Numbered from the stretch's first letter, positions 1 to 8,716 are shown. The stretch: 12,288 nt of DNA from CAZILN01 sp964540005 (GCA_964540005.1 CAZILN010000254.1:1-12288); one strand, 5' to 3'. The notes: generated from the letters alone by a model not told the origin. Numbers and translations are program-made.

Positions 1-161
1 AGCTTAAATTTAGAAAAAGATTTGCAGCCTGCCATACTCCTATCCACTGCATACTTGTAAATAAATATTGATTTTATTCTTAAGTAAAATGTTGTAATTT
101 TAATAAGTTGCATTGAATATTCTGTCATTCATAAATCTGGAAACCTAATAAACCTCTAATA
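1..161. other. AT-rich leader upstream of the first lipoprotein gene
   Basis: This stretch is strongly AT-rich and precedes the start codon at 162. I find no tRNA, repeat or convincing stem-loop. Two forward frames stay open from the left edge to stops at about position 60 and 72, so the tail of an upstream gene could lie here. The roughly 20 codons available in each are too few to recognise. No convincing match to the Bacteroidota promoter pattern (TTTG, about 20 bases, TAnnTTTG) is visible, although the promoter of the next gene would be expected here. Confidence 0.4.
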
Positions 162-1841
162 ATGAATAACAAGTTGATTAATATTTTAGTTGTTACATTA
201 TTCCCTGTCTTCTTTCACTCTTGCCAGAAATCCGGGCAGACTGAGCTCGAAAACTTTCCATCAAAATGGTATTTCCTTGGGGAAAATGAAGCAGGAGATC
301 CGGTATTTTACTTATCGTGTGATGGTGAAAGCACTGTTATTAAGATTGAAAAGTTAGAGGAATCAGATGTACTAATAATAGAGGAAAAAGGCGAGTTATT
401 TGAAAACTTCTGGATCCAATCGTTCAATCTGAATGAAGATAATACCGGGGAGTTTTCACTAACTGATCCAAATAAAACCAAACACACATTGAGATTTGAA
501 TACACTGAAGATAAAAGTACTGCCTCCTGGTCGCTTGATGGTCAGTTAATAGGCAGGTTTATAGCCGGTAAAATGCCTGATGAAATCGAAAAGATATACC
601 CACCCTGTATTGAATGTTTTCCATTTGATGAATGCCTGGACAGGATCACTGATCCGGCGGAATATATTGAAATGATCAATTCTGCTATAGAGGGATCTTA
701 TGAAGGAATGAGCAGGAAGGATAAAACAACGACTGACATGGATGGATTCAGCGGTGCAGAATATGAAGTTCATTACTTAAAGGGAATGCCGGTTAAGGTG
801 ATCAGTAATTATGAAGCAGGGGCATATTTATCAGACAGGGATATTTACTACCTGAGAGAAGGAGACCTTGTCGAAAGCAGGCATTCAGAAAATACAAGAT
901 CGATGATGGAAGGTGAGGAAATGACTCAGGAAGCCTCAACAGTATATTTTCGGGATGGTATCCCTGTAAGAGTTGAGAGAAAATACCTGGAAATAACCGA
1001 CCCGGGCGAGTTTATTAATGCAGAAACAAGCCTGCCTGGATTTGATGAATTGGCTTTCAGCGGAATCACCTTTGACAGGGACTCAATGCTAAAAACACTT
1101 GAATTCGAATGTAAAGACCTTATTGCAAGGATTGAGGGATCAGGGACCTTCGAAGGTGAATTCGTAGAGCTGTATCTCAGGTTTGACGAAAATTATTCTT
1201 TGCAGATCAGGGACCCGCTGGATAAGATTCATTATATGATAGTATTGGAACCTGACGAATGGATCAGGGAACTGTTACAGAGTACAGAAATGCCGGAGGG
1301 GAGGGAAGCACTTGTTACCTGGAGATACTGGGAATCGGAAAATGAAGATGGTTTCACCTCAACCGAACCAGTCTACAGGCATGCTGTCTGGCTGGATGAG
1401 ATCAGACATATTTACACAGAACCAAATCAGATCAGGGGTGCCATAAGGGAATATACGGAGAGGGAATACTATTGTACTGAGACCATTGAAGGGGATCATT
1501 ATCAGTATCATCCCTCCTGTATACAGGGTTCACTGGGTTTTTCACTGGAAGGTAATTGGGACGTCCCCAGCTTTTATGAATCGGGATACAGGGTCTATCA
1601 TTATAATCTGAAAGAACTTATGCTCTTAACAGACGACAGGATACGAATACTTTATTGTCTGGAAGATGCGGTACCGGGTCCCACCATGGGCTGCTTGGAA
1701 ATCAGGCCATACGAAGAGGGAGAACTGGTTATTAATCAAATGTATCATCCTGAAAATACCCCTACGGATGCATACACTTATTGTTACATTAAAGATGTAT
1801 ATGATAAACTGCCTGTTTCATCGGAAGAATGTGAGCAGTAG
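162..1841 (+). CDS. Unrecognised secreted lipoprotein with internal repeats
   Basis: I do not recognise this 559-residue protein. Residues 1-20 form a short signal peptide ending FFHS before Cys21, a lipoprotein signal, so the mature protein is probably lipid-anchored in the outer membrane or periplasm. The rest is acidic and looks beta-rich, with no further membrane segment. A CxxCxxxxxC cluster lies at Cys149, Cys152 and Cys158. Two short motifs occur twice: ITDPAEYI (162-169) with ITDPGEFI (278-285), and HYLKGMPVKV (204-213) with YFRDGIPVRV (262-271). The second pair resembles the short beta-hairpin repeats of YwqK/MORN-like proteins, but that is only a resemblance. The chosen start gives a clean signal peptide and lies in an AT-rich leader without a Shine-Dalgarno sequence. 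The gene converges on the permease gene 70 bp away, so the two are not co-transcribed. The coding call is secure; the function is unknown. Confidence 0.85.
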   Translation: MNNKLINILVVTLFPVFFHSCQKSGQTELENFPSKWYFLGENEAGDPVFYLSCDGESTVIKIEKLEESDVLIIEEKGELFENFWIQSFNLNEDNTGEFSLTDPNKTKHTLRFEYTEDKSTASWSLDGQLIGRFIAGKMPDEIEKIYPPCIECFPFDECLDRITDPAEYIEMINSAIEGSYEGMSRKDKTTTDMDGFSGAEYEVHYLKGMPVKVISNYEAGAYLSDRDIYYLREGDLVESRHSENTRSMMEGEEMTQEASTVYFRDGIPVRVERKYLEITDPGEFINAETSLPGFDELAFSGITFDRDSMLKTLEFECKDLIARIEGSGTFEGEFVELYLRFDENYSLQIRDPLDKIHYMIVLEPDEWIRELLQSTEMPEGREALVTWRYWESENEDGFTSTEPVYRHAVWLDEIRHIYTEPNQIRGAIREYTEREYYCTETIEGDHYQYHPSCIQGSLGFSLEGNWDVPSFYESGYRVYHYNLKELMLLTDDRIRILYCLEDAVPGPTMGCLEIRPYEEGELVINQMYHPENTPTDAYTYCYIKDVYDKLPVSSEECEQ

Positions 1842-1911
1842 AATCGGTTTAGCTTGTTTCAGCTTATCTTGAATAAATCTTCCAGGGTGAATCACAGTAA
1901 ATATTTGATTA

Positions 1912-4335
1912 CTATTCATACCTCAGAGAATTCACAGGATTCGCTACAGCTGCCCTAAAAGTTCGGATGCTAACTGTCAGAATAGCAATAAGCAGTGCCA
2001 GCAGGGTGCTGAGCACGAAAATCAGAGGATTCAGTTCGATCCTGAATGCAAAATTCTGCAGCCAGTCCTTCATAAAGAAATATCCTAAAGGCCATGAGAT
2101 AATAGTGGCAAACAGCATTAACCAGAGTATCTCTTTTGACAGTATTGTCATCACGCTGCTCACAGTTGCACCCATGACCTTCCTGATTCCAACTTCTTTT
2201 GTTCGCTGTTCCGCTGAGAAGGAAGCAAGTCCAAGCAACCCAAGGGCAGCAATAAATATAGCAAGTAATGAGAAAATGGAGAATATTATCCCGGTATTCC
2301 TGTCCGAGGCATACAGAGTGGCAAGGTCATCTTCAAGGAAAGATATTGTAACCGGTTGATCTGCAACATAATCTTCCCATGTTTTTTCTATATACTTAAG
2401 TGTAGCCTGTTTGTTATTTTCCGTGATTTTTACTGCGATTTTATCCGGGTTCCAGTAATTTAATCTCAGAATAAGGGGTTTGATCTCCTGGTGCAGGGAT
2501 TTAAAATGAAAATCTTTAACCACACCTATTACCTGCATGGGATTTATTTCATTCCCATCTCCAAAATCATTGATCAGTCGATGCTCAAGCGGATTGGTGA
2601 ATCCCAGTGCCTTAACCGCTGCTTCATTTAATATGACAGCAAAAGTATCGCTGTGAATGTCTTCAGACAAATACCTGCCTTCAATGATCTCTAATTTAAA
2701 TACATCTGCAAAATATGGATCGGTAAATATATTATTTAGTGCATGAGTCTCTTCCATGGTGGATCCTTCGGGGTAATATGCATCATCTCCTATCAGTGAT
2801 CCAGGAACTGCATTGGTAACAGAAGCCGAAATAATATCAGGATTGTTCAGTAATTCCTGCCTGAATGTTTCTCTCTGGTTACCCAGTTCGCGGGCCCTGT
2901 CGATAACCAGCAGGTTCTCTTTACTGAATCCCATATCCTTTTTCTGAATAAAACTCATTTGAGAATAGACAACAAATGTGCTGATAAACAAAGATATAGT
3001 AATGACAAACTGAAGTGTCACTAGAATACTTCTAAGATAGGAATTTTTCATACCAGAAGAGACCTTGCCTTTCAGGACACTAACGGGTTTAAATGATGAT
3101 AAAACAAAGGCAGGATAACTACCTGATAGAAAGCCAACTATCAATCCTACAATAATTATTGAAGGAAGCAGTAGCCTGTTATCAATAAGGTTCAGGCTAA
3201 GGTCTTTCTGGGCCAGGTAGTTGAATGGAGTAATAAACAATTCTACAAGAATGACTGCCAGGATCAATGAAAAAATGGTAATAATAAAGGATTCGATAAT
3301 GAATTGCCAGATTAGTTTACTTTTATTTGAACCGACAACTTTCCTGATACCCACCTCGGAGGCACGTGAAGACGAACTGGCGGTAGACAGGTTCATGAAG
3401 TTAATGGAAGCGATGATGATCAGAAAAATAGCAATCAGTGAAAATATATAAACACTGGTCATGCTTCCACCGGGTTCAATTTCAAACTGGAGGCCTGAAC
3501 GTAGATGAATGTCCTTAAGGGGTTGTATAAAATACCCGTATTCATTCCCGCTTTCAAGAAATTCATCCATTGATGTTCCCAGGGCCTGTTCCAGTTGTGG
3601 TCCCATATACTGAACCAGTAAATCAGGTATTTTCGCTTCTACCTTCTCAGGTGCAATCCCTTCCTGTAAGACAACATAGGTATAATTATTATTGCTGATC
3701 CACCATGTAACATCTGCCAGCCATGTAGAGGAGAATGATCCCAGCAGGTTGAAATGAAAATGTGAATTATCAGGGAAACCTTTCACCACACCGGTTACCT
3801 CAAATGTCCGTTCTTCCTGTCCGATTTTCAGGACTTTACCTAAGGGATTCTCGTCTCCGAAGTACTTCCTGGCTGTTTCTTCAGTAAGCACAACGGTATT
3901 TGGGCGGGTAAGCATCCGGGCAGGGTTCCCATGCAAGGCCGGGGCTGTAAAGACATTAAAAAACGTAGAATCGGCGTAATAAAAATTACTTTCAATGAAT
4001 ACTTTATCCTCATACCTGATTTTAGGATCTCCTTCGAAAGTGTACAACCTGGTATATTCCAATACCTCAGGAAAATCCGCTTTAAGTGTTGGTCCAAGCG
4101 GAGCATTGGACAATGCACCATCGATTGCATTTCCCTGTATCCTGGCTTTTATATTAAACCTGTAAATGTTGTCAAACTTCTCATTGTGGCGATCATAACT
4201 CAGTTCATCCTGTACAAATAAGAAGATGATAAGAGCGCTGGCAATTCCAACAGCAAGCCCAAGGACATTAATAATAGAATATCCCTTGAATTTCCACAAA
4301 TTGCGGAGCGAAGTGAGAATGTAATTTCTGAACAT
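1912..4335 (-). CDS. MacB/FtsX-type ABC transporter permease
   Basis: This 807-residue inner-membrane protein belongs to the large Bacteroidota family of ABC permeases with two FtsX domains. It starts MFRNYILTSLRNL, followed by a first membrane helix (about 20-42) with the family pattern NVLGLAVGIA. A periplasmic MacB-like core domain (about 45-295) follows, then three helices of the first FtsX domain (about 300-410). A second helix and periplasmic domain come next (about 430-660), and three C-terminal helices. The motif EVGIRKVxG occurs in each half (327-335 and 714-722), showing the internal duplication; in this family it marks the cytoplasmic loop that couples to the ATPase. Such permeases are mechanotransmission-type or lipoprotein/antimicrobial-efflux transporters and need an ATPase partner, which is not encoded in this window. 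Length and domain order are complete, with no frameshift. The substrate cannot be inferred. Confidence 0.93.
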   Translation of the reverse strand: MFRNYILTSLRNLWKFKGYSIINVLGLAVGIASALIIFLFVQDELSYDRHNEKFDNIYRFNIKARIQGNAIDGALSNAPLGPTLKADFPEVLEYTRLYTFEGDPKIRYEDKVFIESNFYYADSTFFNVFTAPALHGNPARMLTRPNTVVLTEETARKYFGDENPLGKVLKIGQEERTFEVTGVVKGFPDNSHFHFNLLGSFSSTWLADVTWWISNNNYTYVVLQEGIAPEKVEAKIPDLLVQYMGPQLEQALGTSMDEFLESGNEYGYFIQPLKDIHLRSGLQFEIEPGGSMTSVYIFSLIAIFLIIIASINFMNLSTASSSSRASEVGIRKVVGSNKSKLIWQFIIESFIITIFSLILAVILVELFITPFNYLAQKDLSLNLIDNRLLLPSIIIVGLIVGFLSGSYPAFVLSSFKPVSVLKGKVSSGMKNSYLRSILVTLQFVITISLFISTFVVYSQMSFIQKKDMGFSKENLLVIDRARELGNQRETFRQELLNNPDIISASVTNAVPGSLIGDDAYYPEGSTMEETHALNNIFTDPYFADVFKLEIIEGRYLSEDIHSDTFAVILNEAAVKALGFTNPLEHRLINDFGDGNEINPMQVIGVVKDFHFKSLHQEIKPLILRLNYWNPDKIAVKITENNKQATLKYIEKTWEDYVADQPVTISFLEDDLATLYASDRNTGIIFSIFSLLAIFIAALGLLGLASFSAEQRTKEVGIRKVMGATVSSVMTILSKEILWLMLFATIISWPLGYFFMKDWLQNFAFRIELNPLIFVLSTLLALLIAILTVSIRTFRAAVANPVNSLRYE

Positions 4336-4506
4336 AATAGATAGCTTTGTAATATGACGAAGTAAGATAAAGAAAATACTACAGTAATACTAAATCGGCC
4401 ATGAAATTGGAAAGCTGTTCCCATTTCTTTATTTTTAATCCTTCACTGATCTTAAATTTCATATATTCAAACTCGCAAACGTTTTTAAACCCAAAATACC
4501 TAAAAA
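4336..4506. promoter_or_regulatory. Divergent intergenic region, permease / glycan cluster
   Basis: These 171 bp separate the leftward permease gene from the rightward GH2 gene, so promoters for both should lie here. The region is AT-rich and has no clear inverted repeat or riboswitch-like structure. Only imperfect matches to the Bacteroidota -7 element are visible: TAAATTTC at 4453-4460 on the plus strand, one base off TAnnTTTG, without a good upstream TTTG. The GH2 start codon follows a run of A residues rather than a Shine-Dalgarno sequence, as is usual in this phylum. Assigning promoter function rests on gene orientation, not on a recognised motif. Confidence 0.45.
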
Positions 4507-7143
4507 ATGAGACACATTCGGCCTATATTATTGTCGCGTTTGCTTATCCTGATCAGCTTATCAGGCATTATAATTCTATGTATCGCTTGCTCCCCCAAAG
4601 AGGTTCAATTATTAACAAAAAAACCTATGGAATTAAAAGAAAACTGGCAAATCATATCCGCCGATGAGATTGAGGATACGGGAGCTGAAATCTCAAGCCT
4701 CACATACTTTCCTGAAGGTTGGTATAATACTACATTGCCATCGACTGTCCTGGCTTGCCTGGTAAAAAATGGTGTTTATGATGATGTTTTTTACGGAAAA
4801 ACTATGGATGAACTGCCTGAACTCTGGAGACAGGACTGGTGGTACAGAACAGAATTCTCTGCTCCGGAACATTCACCCGGTAAACAATACATACTGAAAT
4901 TCACAGGGATTAATTATAAAGCAGATATTTACCTTAACGGTAAACAGATTGCGGATACCAATGAGGTGGCCGGAGCTTACAGGGTCTATGAATTCAATGT
5001 ATCGGATATTATTGTGCCCGGACAGGCAAATGCACTGGCTTTGAAAATCACGCCTCCCAGGAATGTTGGATATGCAGGAGTGGAATTGACCTTCAGTTAT
5101 GTAGACTGGAACAAATATCCGGTGGACAATAATGCGGGGATATGGAACAAGGTATTCCTTGAGACTCACAATGCTGTTTCGATCAAAGACATTCATGTAG
5201 TAAGTGATGTGGAATCACTGTCCCAAGCTAATCTGACCGTATATGCTGAGCTTGTCAATCATTCAGATGAAAAGATATCCGGTAACCTGGAAGGTACTAT
5301 TGGAGCGATCAGGTTTTCCCGGAGGGTAGAACTGGAAGCAGGGGAAGAGGTGGAAATTACTTTCGATCCGGAATCAAACGAGCAGCTGAAGATTAAAGAT
5401 CCAAAGTTATGGTGGCCCTACGAACTGGGGGAACCTTATCTTCATGAACTTATCATTTCATATACGATAGACAGGTCGGTATCTGATTCAAAATCAAAGC
5501 ATTTTGGGATCCGTGAATTTACTGGGTCGTGGGACGAGGATGGCAACTGGTGTGCTGTTCTCAACGGGGAAAAGATATTTATTCGGGGAGCCGGATACAG
5601 CTGGGACCTTCTTATAAGGAATACTAAAAAAAGAGCTGAGACCCATGTGAAGTATGTAAAGGATATGGGACTTAATACCATCCGCCTTGAAGGCAAGCTC
5701 GGGGATGAATATCTGCTGAATGCGTGTGACAGGGAAGGAGTCTTGCTAATGGCTGGCTGGTGTTGTTGTTCCCACTGGGAGAAATGGGAAAACTGGAATG
5801 AAAAGGATGAAGAGATTGCCTATGCCTCAGTAGAGAGCCAGATCAGGATTTTGCGTACAAGACCATCTTTATTTGTCTGGCTGCATGGAAGTGACCGGCC
5901 TCCACCTGAAGAAATACTTCATGAATACAGGAATATATTAACTGACCTGAAATGGCCCAACGAGGATCTGACCAATGCAAGGGAGGATAACCCGGGTGTC
6001 AAGATGACCGGCCCCTATGACTATGTACCACCGGTGTACTGGTTTGAAGATACCCAGAGGGGAGGAGCCTTCGGATTTGCCTCGGAACATGGTCCCGGAC
6101 CGGCAATACCAGAAATCGAAAGCCTTAAAAAGTTTATTCCTACTGATCATTTGTACCCTGTAGATGATTACTGGAACTATCATGCCGGTGGTGGTGCTTT
6201 CAGAAATCTCAACAGGAATTATATGCCTGCAATAAAAGGCCGCTACGGAGAACCGGCTGACCTTGAGGATTTCGTTAAAAAGTCACAGGTATCAAGTTAC
6301 GAGGCCCAGAGGGCATTGTTTGAAGCTTACAGGGTTCGTAAGTTTACTTCTACCGGAGTAATTCAGTGGATGCTGAACAATGCATGGCCCTCGATAATAT
6401 GGCACCTGTATGATTATTACTGGAAACAGGGCGGGGGATACTGGGGAACTAAAAAAGCCAATGAATCACTGGCAGTGATCTGGGAACCGCATGATGGTAA
6501 GATAAGTGTTATCAATGACACCTATGAATCTTATCCTGACTGCCGGGTGAAGGCATCCCTGTTCAACCTTGACCTGACAGAAGTATGGTCAGACCAGGCA
6601 ACTGTTACTGTTGATCCAAATGCTGTACGGGAAGCAATGATTATCCCCCATGTTCAGGGCCTCTCAAAAACCTATTTTATAAAGCTTGAATTAATGGATG
6701 CAAACGGGGGTAATATTACAACTAACCTGTACTGGTACTCTACAAGTCCGGATGTTATGGACTATAATGATGACCACTGGTGTTGTCCGGGCCAGCTTGA
6801 GTATGCAGACCTGACAGGATTGAACAACCTGCCGGAGAATGGGAATGTTGAGATCCTTTCGGCATTAGCCATTATGAGCGGTAATGCGGAATCTGTAACT
6901 ATCCAGCTGAAGAATACGGATGCCCATGCATTGGCATTCTTCATAAGGATAGAGGTGATCAGCGGCGATGAGGAACAGGAAATACTCCCGATAATTTACG
7001 AGGATAACTTTATCACCCTGTGGCCGGGGGAAGAGCGCATTATCAATGCCAGTTATAAGATTGCTGATAAAGGAAGCGAGAAGACTAGTGTAAGGATTAA
7101 GGGATACAATGTAAGCGGGAAAAGCATTGAAGTACAATATTAA
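4507..7143 (+). CDS. GH2 exo-beta-D-glucosaminidase-like lipoprotein
   Basis: This 878-residue glycoside hydrolase family 2 enzyme probably removes a terminal beta-linked sugar outside the inner membrane. A signal peptide ends LCIA before Cys28, indicating a lipoprotein. Domains in order are a jelly-roll sugar-binding domain (about 45-220, with WWYRTEF and GIWNKVFLET), an immunoglobulin-like domain (about 222-335, ending LWWPYELGEPYLHEL), a TIM barrel (about 340-650), and C-terminal beta domains. Candidate catalytic residues are Asp463 in LHGSDRPPP (general acid/base) and Glu527 in FASEHGPG (nucleophile). An Asp in GSD, in place of the Glu of the usual GH2 NE motif, is the mark of the exo-glucosaminidase subgroup. 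Other segments also fit that subgroup: IRLEGKLGDEYL with GWCCCSHWEKW, GYWGTKKANE, and YWYSTSPDVMDYND with YADLTGLNNLP. The fold and family are firm. Glucosamine specificity is inferred, and a beta-mannoside or related substrate is possible given the GH130 gene downstream. It is the first gene of the rightward cluster. Confidence 0.9.
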   Translation: MRHIRPILLSRLLILISLSGIIILCIACSPKEVQLLTKKPMELKENWQIISADEIEDTGAEISSLTYFPEGWYNTTLPSTVLACLVKNGVYDDVFYGKTMDELPELWRQDWWYRTEFSAPEHSPGKQYILKFTGINYKADIYLNGKQIADTNEVAGAYRVYEFNVSDIIVPGQANALALKITPPRNVGYAGVELTFSYVDWNKYPVDNNAGIWNKVFLETHNAVSIKDIHVVSDVESLSQANLTVYAELVNHSDEKISGNLEGTIGAIRFSRRVELEAGEEVEITFDPESNEQLKIKDPKLWWPYELGEPYLHELIISYTIDRSVSDSKSKHFGIREFTGSWDEDGNWCAVLNGEKIFIRGAGYSWDLLIRNTKKRAETHVKYVKDMGLNTIRLEGKLGDEYLLNACDREGVLLMAGWCCCSHWEKWENWNEKDEEIAYASVESQIRILRTRPSLFVWLHGSDRPPPEEILHEYRNILTDLKWPNEDLTNAREDNPGVKMTGPYDYVPPVYWFEDTQRGGAFGFASEHGPGPAIPEIESLKKFIPTDHLYPVDDYWNYHAGGGAFRNLNRNYMPAIKGRYGEPADLEDFVKKSQVSSYEAQRALFEAYRVRKFTSTGVIQWMLNNAWPSIIWHLYDYYWKQGGGYWGTKKANESLAVIWEPHDGKISVINDTYESYPDCRVKASLFNLDLTEVWSDQATVTVDPNAVREAMIIPHVQGLSKTYFIKLELMDANGGNITTNLYWYSTSPDVMDYNDDHWCCPGQLEYADLTGLNNLPENGNVEILSALAIMSGNAESVTIQLKNTDAHALAFFIRIEVISGDEEQEILPIIYEDNFITLWPGEERIINASYKIADKGSEKTSVRIKGYNVSGKSIEVQY

Positions 7144-7152
7144 TCATAGCAT

Positions 7153-8667
7153 ATGAACTGGAAACGTTTTTTCATCACCCTGCTCCGGGTAGCTATAGGA
7201 TGGCATCTTCTGTATGAAGGAATTACAAAGCTTATTGCAGAAAATTGGACAGCGCAAAGCTTCCTCGTGAATTCAACCGGATTTTTATCCGGGTTCTATC
7301 ACTGGCTGGCTTCTTCACCCGGACTGCTGAAAGTGATTGACCTGTTGAATGTTTACGGACTGATCCTGATCGGACTGGCCCTGTTCCTTGGAGTGTTGAT
7401 CAAGTATGCGGCAACGGCAGGAGTTTTATTAATGGCTCTTTATTATTTTGCTTACCCTCCTTTTGGTGGGACTGTTTTTGGATCAGGTGAGGGAAGCCTC
7501 TATATTGTCAATAAAAATTTCATTGAAGCCATTGCTTTAGTCGTTCTTTTCTGCATCAAAGAAAAAGGGTATGGGATCTATGCTCTGGGATCTTTGGTAA
7601 TCAGGAAGGATGTATCTGAAGCAGGTGAGCAGGGAACCATTAACCTGGCCAATTCCAGGAGGGAAGTAATAAAGAATCTTGCATCCATACCCTTGCTCGG
7701 TCTCGCCGGCTGGGGCGCTTTGGGTTCAAGCAGGAAATATGGCGTTGATACCTTATCGGGTGCTACTGTACAGATAGGGGCAGCGGATCTCAGCGAGCTG
7801 GAAGGAGAATTGCCTCAGGGGCAGATCGGCGAGCATAGCATCAGCCGCCTGGTCATAGGAGGGAACCTGATAGGCGGCTGGGCGCATGCCCGGGATTTAA
7901 TTTATGTTTCCAGACTGTTCCGTGCCTACAATACCGAGAAAAAGATCTTTGAGACATTGCAACTGGCTGAGAATGCGGGTGTCAATACCATTAATATTGG
8001 TTATCCCACTAATGCCTTACTGCAGAAGTATAAAAAGATCACCGGCAGTAAAATAAAGGTGATCTCGCAGGTGGCGCCTGATATGGAGAATAATGACTAT
8101 TACGTTAATATCAATGGTGCCATTGATTACGGGGCGGATATTATCCAAGTCCAGGGAAACCAGTGTGACTGGCTCGTTCGCGATAACCGGATCGATGTGA
8201 TTGAAAAAATGATGGATAAAATAAGAAGCCAGGGGTATACTGCAGGTCTGGCTTCACATACAATTGATGCCTTAATCGCCTGCGAGGAACAGGGGATCAT
8301 TCCGGATTATTATATGAAGACCATGCACCACGACAGGTACTGGTCGGCTCATCCGCGTGAGAACCGTATCCCATTCGAAGTGGATGGTGAGAATTACCTG
8401 GATCACAATAAGTTCCATAACAATATCTTCTGCCTTTTCCCTGATCGAAGTGTTGAATTTGTTAACAGGGCAAAGGTTCCAGTGATGGGATACAAAGTAC
8501 TGGCTGCAGGCGCCATTGAACCCGAAGATGGTTTCAGGTGGGCCTTTCAGAATGGTGCCGATTTCATTTGTGTGGGGATGTTCGACTTCCAGATAGTGAA
8601 CGACGTCAATATCGCTATCAATACTCTGAGAAGTTTATCTGATCGCAAGCGTGACTGGTACGGATAG
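7153..8667 (+). CDS. DoxX-like membrane domain fused to AKR-like TIM barrel
   Basis: This single 504-residue reading frame joins two parts. Residues 1-140 resemble the DoxX/DoxD membrane family, with helices at about 5-25, 62-84, 86-103 and 122-137 and family-like patterns LLNVYGLILIGLALFLG and VNKNFIEAIALV. The linker contains SRREVIKNL (168-176) followed by a weakly hydrophobic stretch (178-190), which looks like a twin-arginine export signal placed inside the protein. Residues 228-504 look like an aldo/keto-reductase-type TIM barrel (LVIGGNLIGGWAHARDLI, later GYKVLAAGAI and GADFICVGMFDF). The usual catalytic Asp, Lys and His appear replaced by Asn281, Gln306 and Gln334, so classical carbonyl reduction is doubtful. 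His369, His392, His393, Asp394 and His400 could form another active or metal site. The gene starts 9 bp after the GH2 stop, which suggests co-transcription and a role on the same sugar. The domain assignments come from sequence patterns; the activity is unknown. Confidence 0.8.
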   Translation: MNWKRFFITLLRVAIGWHLLYEGITKLIAENWTAQSFLVNSTGFLSGFYHWLASSPGLLKVIDLLNVYGLILIGLALFLGVLIKYAATAGVLLMALYYFAYPPFGGTVFGSGEGSLYIVNKNFIEAIALVVLFCIKEKGYGIYALGSLVIRKDVSEAGEQGTINLANSRREVIKNLASIPLLGLAGWGALGSSRKYGVDTLSGATVQIGAADLSELEGELPQGQIGEHSISRLVIGGNLIGGWAHARDLIYVSRLFRAYNTEKKIFETLQLAENAGVNTINIGYPTNALLQKYKKITGSKIKVISQVAPDMENNDYYVNINGAIDYGADIIQVQGNQCDWLVRDNRIDVIEKMMDKIRSQGYTAGLASHTIDALIACEEQGIIPDYYMKTMHHDRYWSAHPRENRIPFEVDGENYLDHNKFHNNIFCLFPDRSVEFVNRAKVPVMGYKVLAAGAIEPEDGFRWAFQNGADFICVGMFDFQIVNDVNIAINTLRSLSDRKRDWYG

Positions 8668-8716
8668 TGCAGGACCAATTACTGATCTGTCTCTTACACA
8701 ATGAACTTGAAGCCCC

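Noticed and set aside
1..72. Open frames at the left edge as the tail of an upstream gene
   Set aside because: Two frames are open for about 20 codons each and neither translation is recognisable, so no gene can be assigned.
1896..1913. Five-base inverted repeat AGTAA / TTACT between the convergent genes, as a possible terminator
   Set aside because: The stem is short and AT-only with an 8-base loop, it overlaps the permease stop codon, and no T-run follows. It is likely chance.
4342..4349. TAGCTTTG, a perfect TAnnTTTG match on the plus strand
   Set aside because: It lies right at the permease start, about 158 bases before the GH2 gene. No TTTG sits at the expected upstream distance, and an 8-base pattern with two free positions occurs often by chance.
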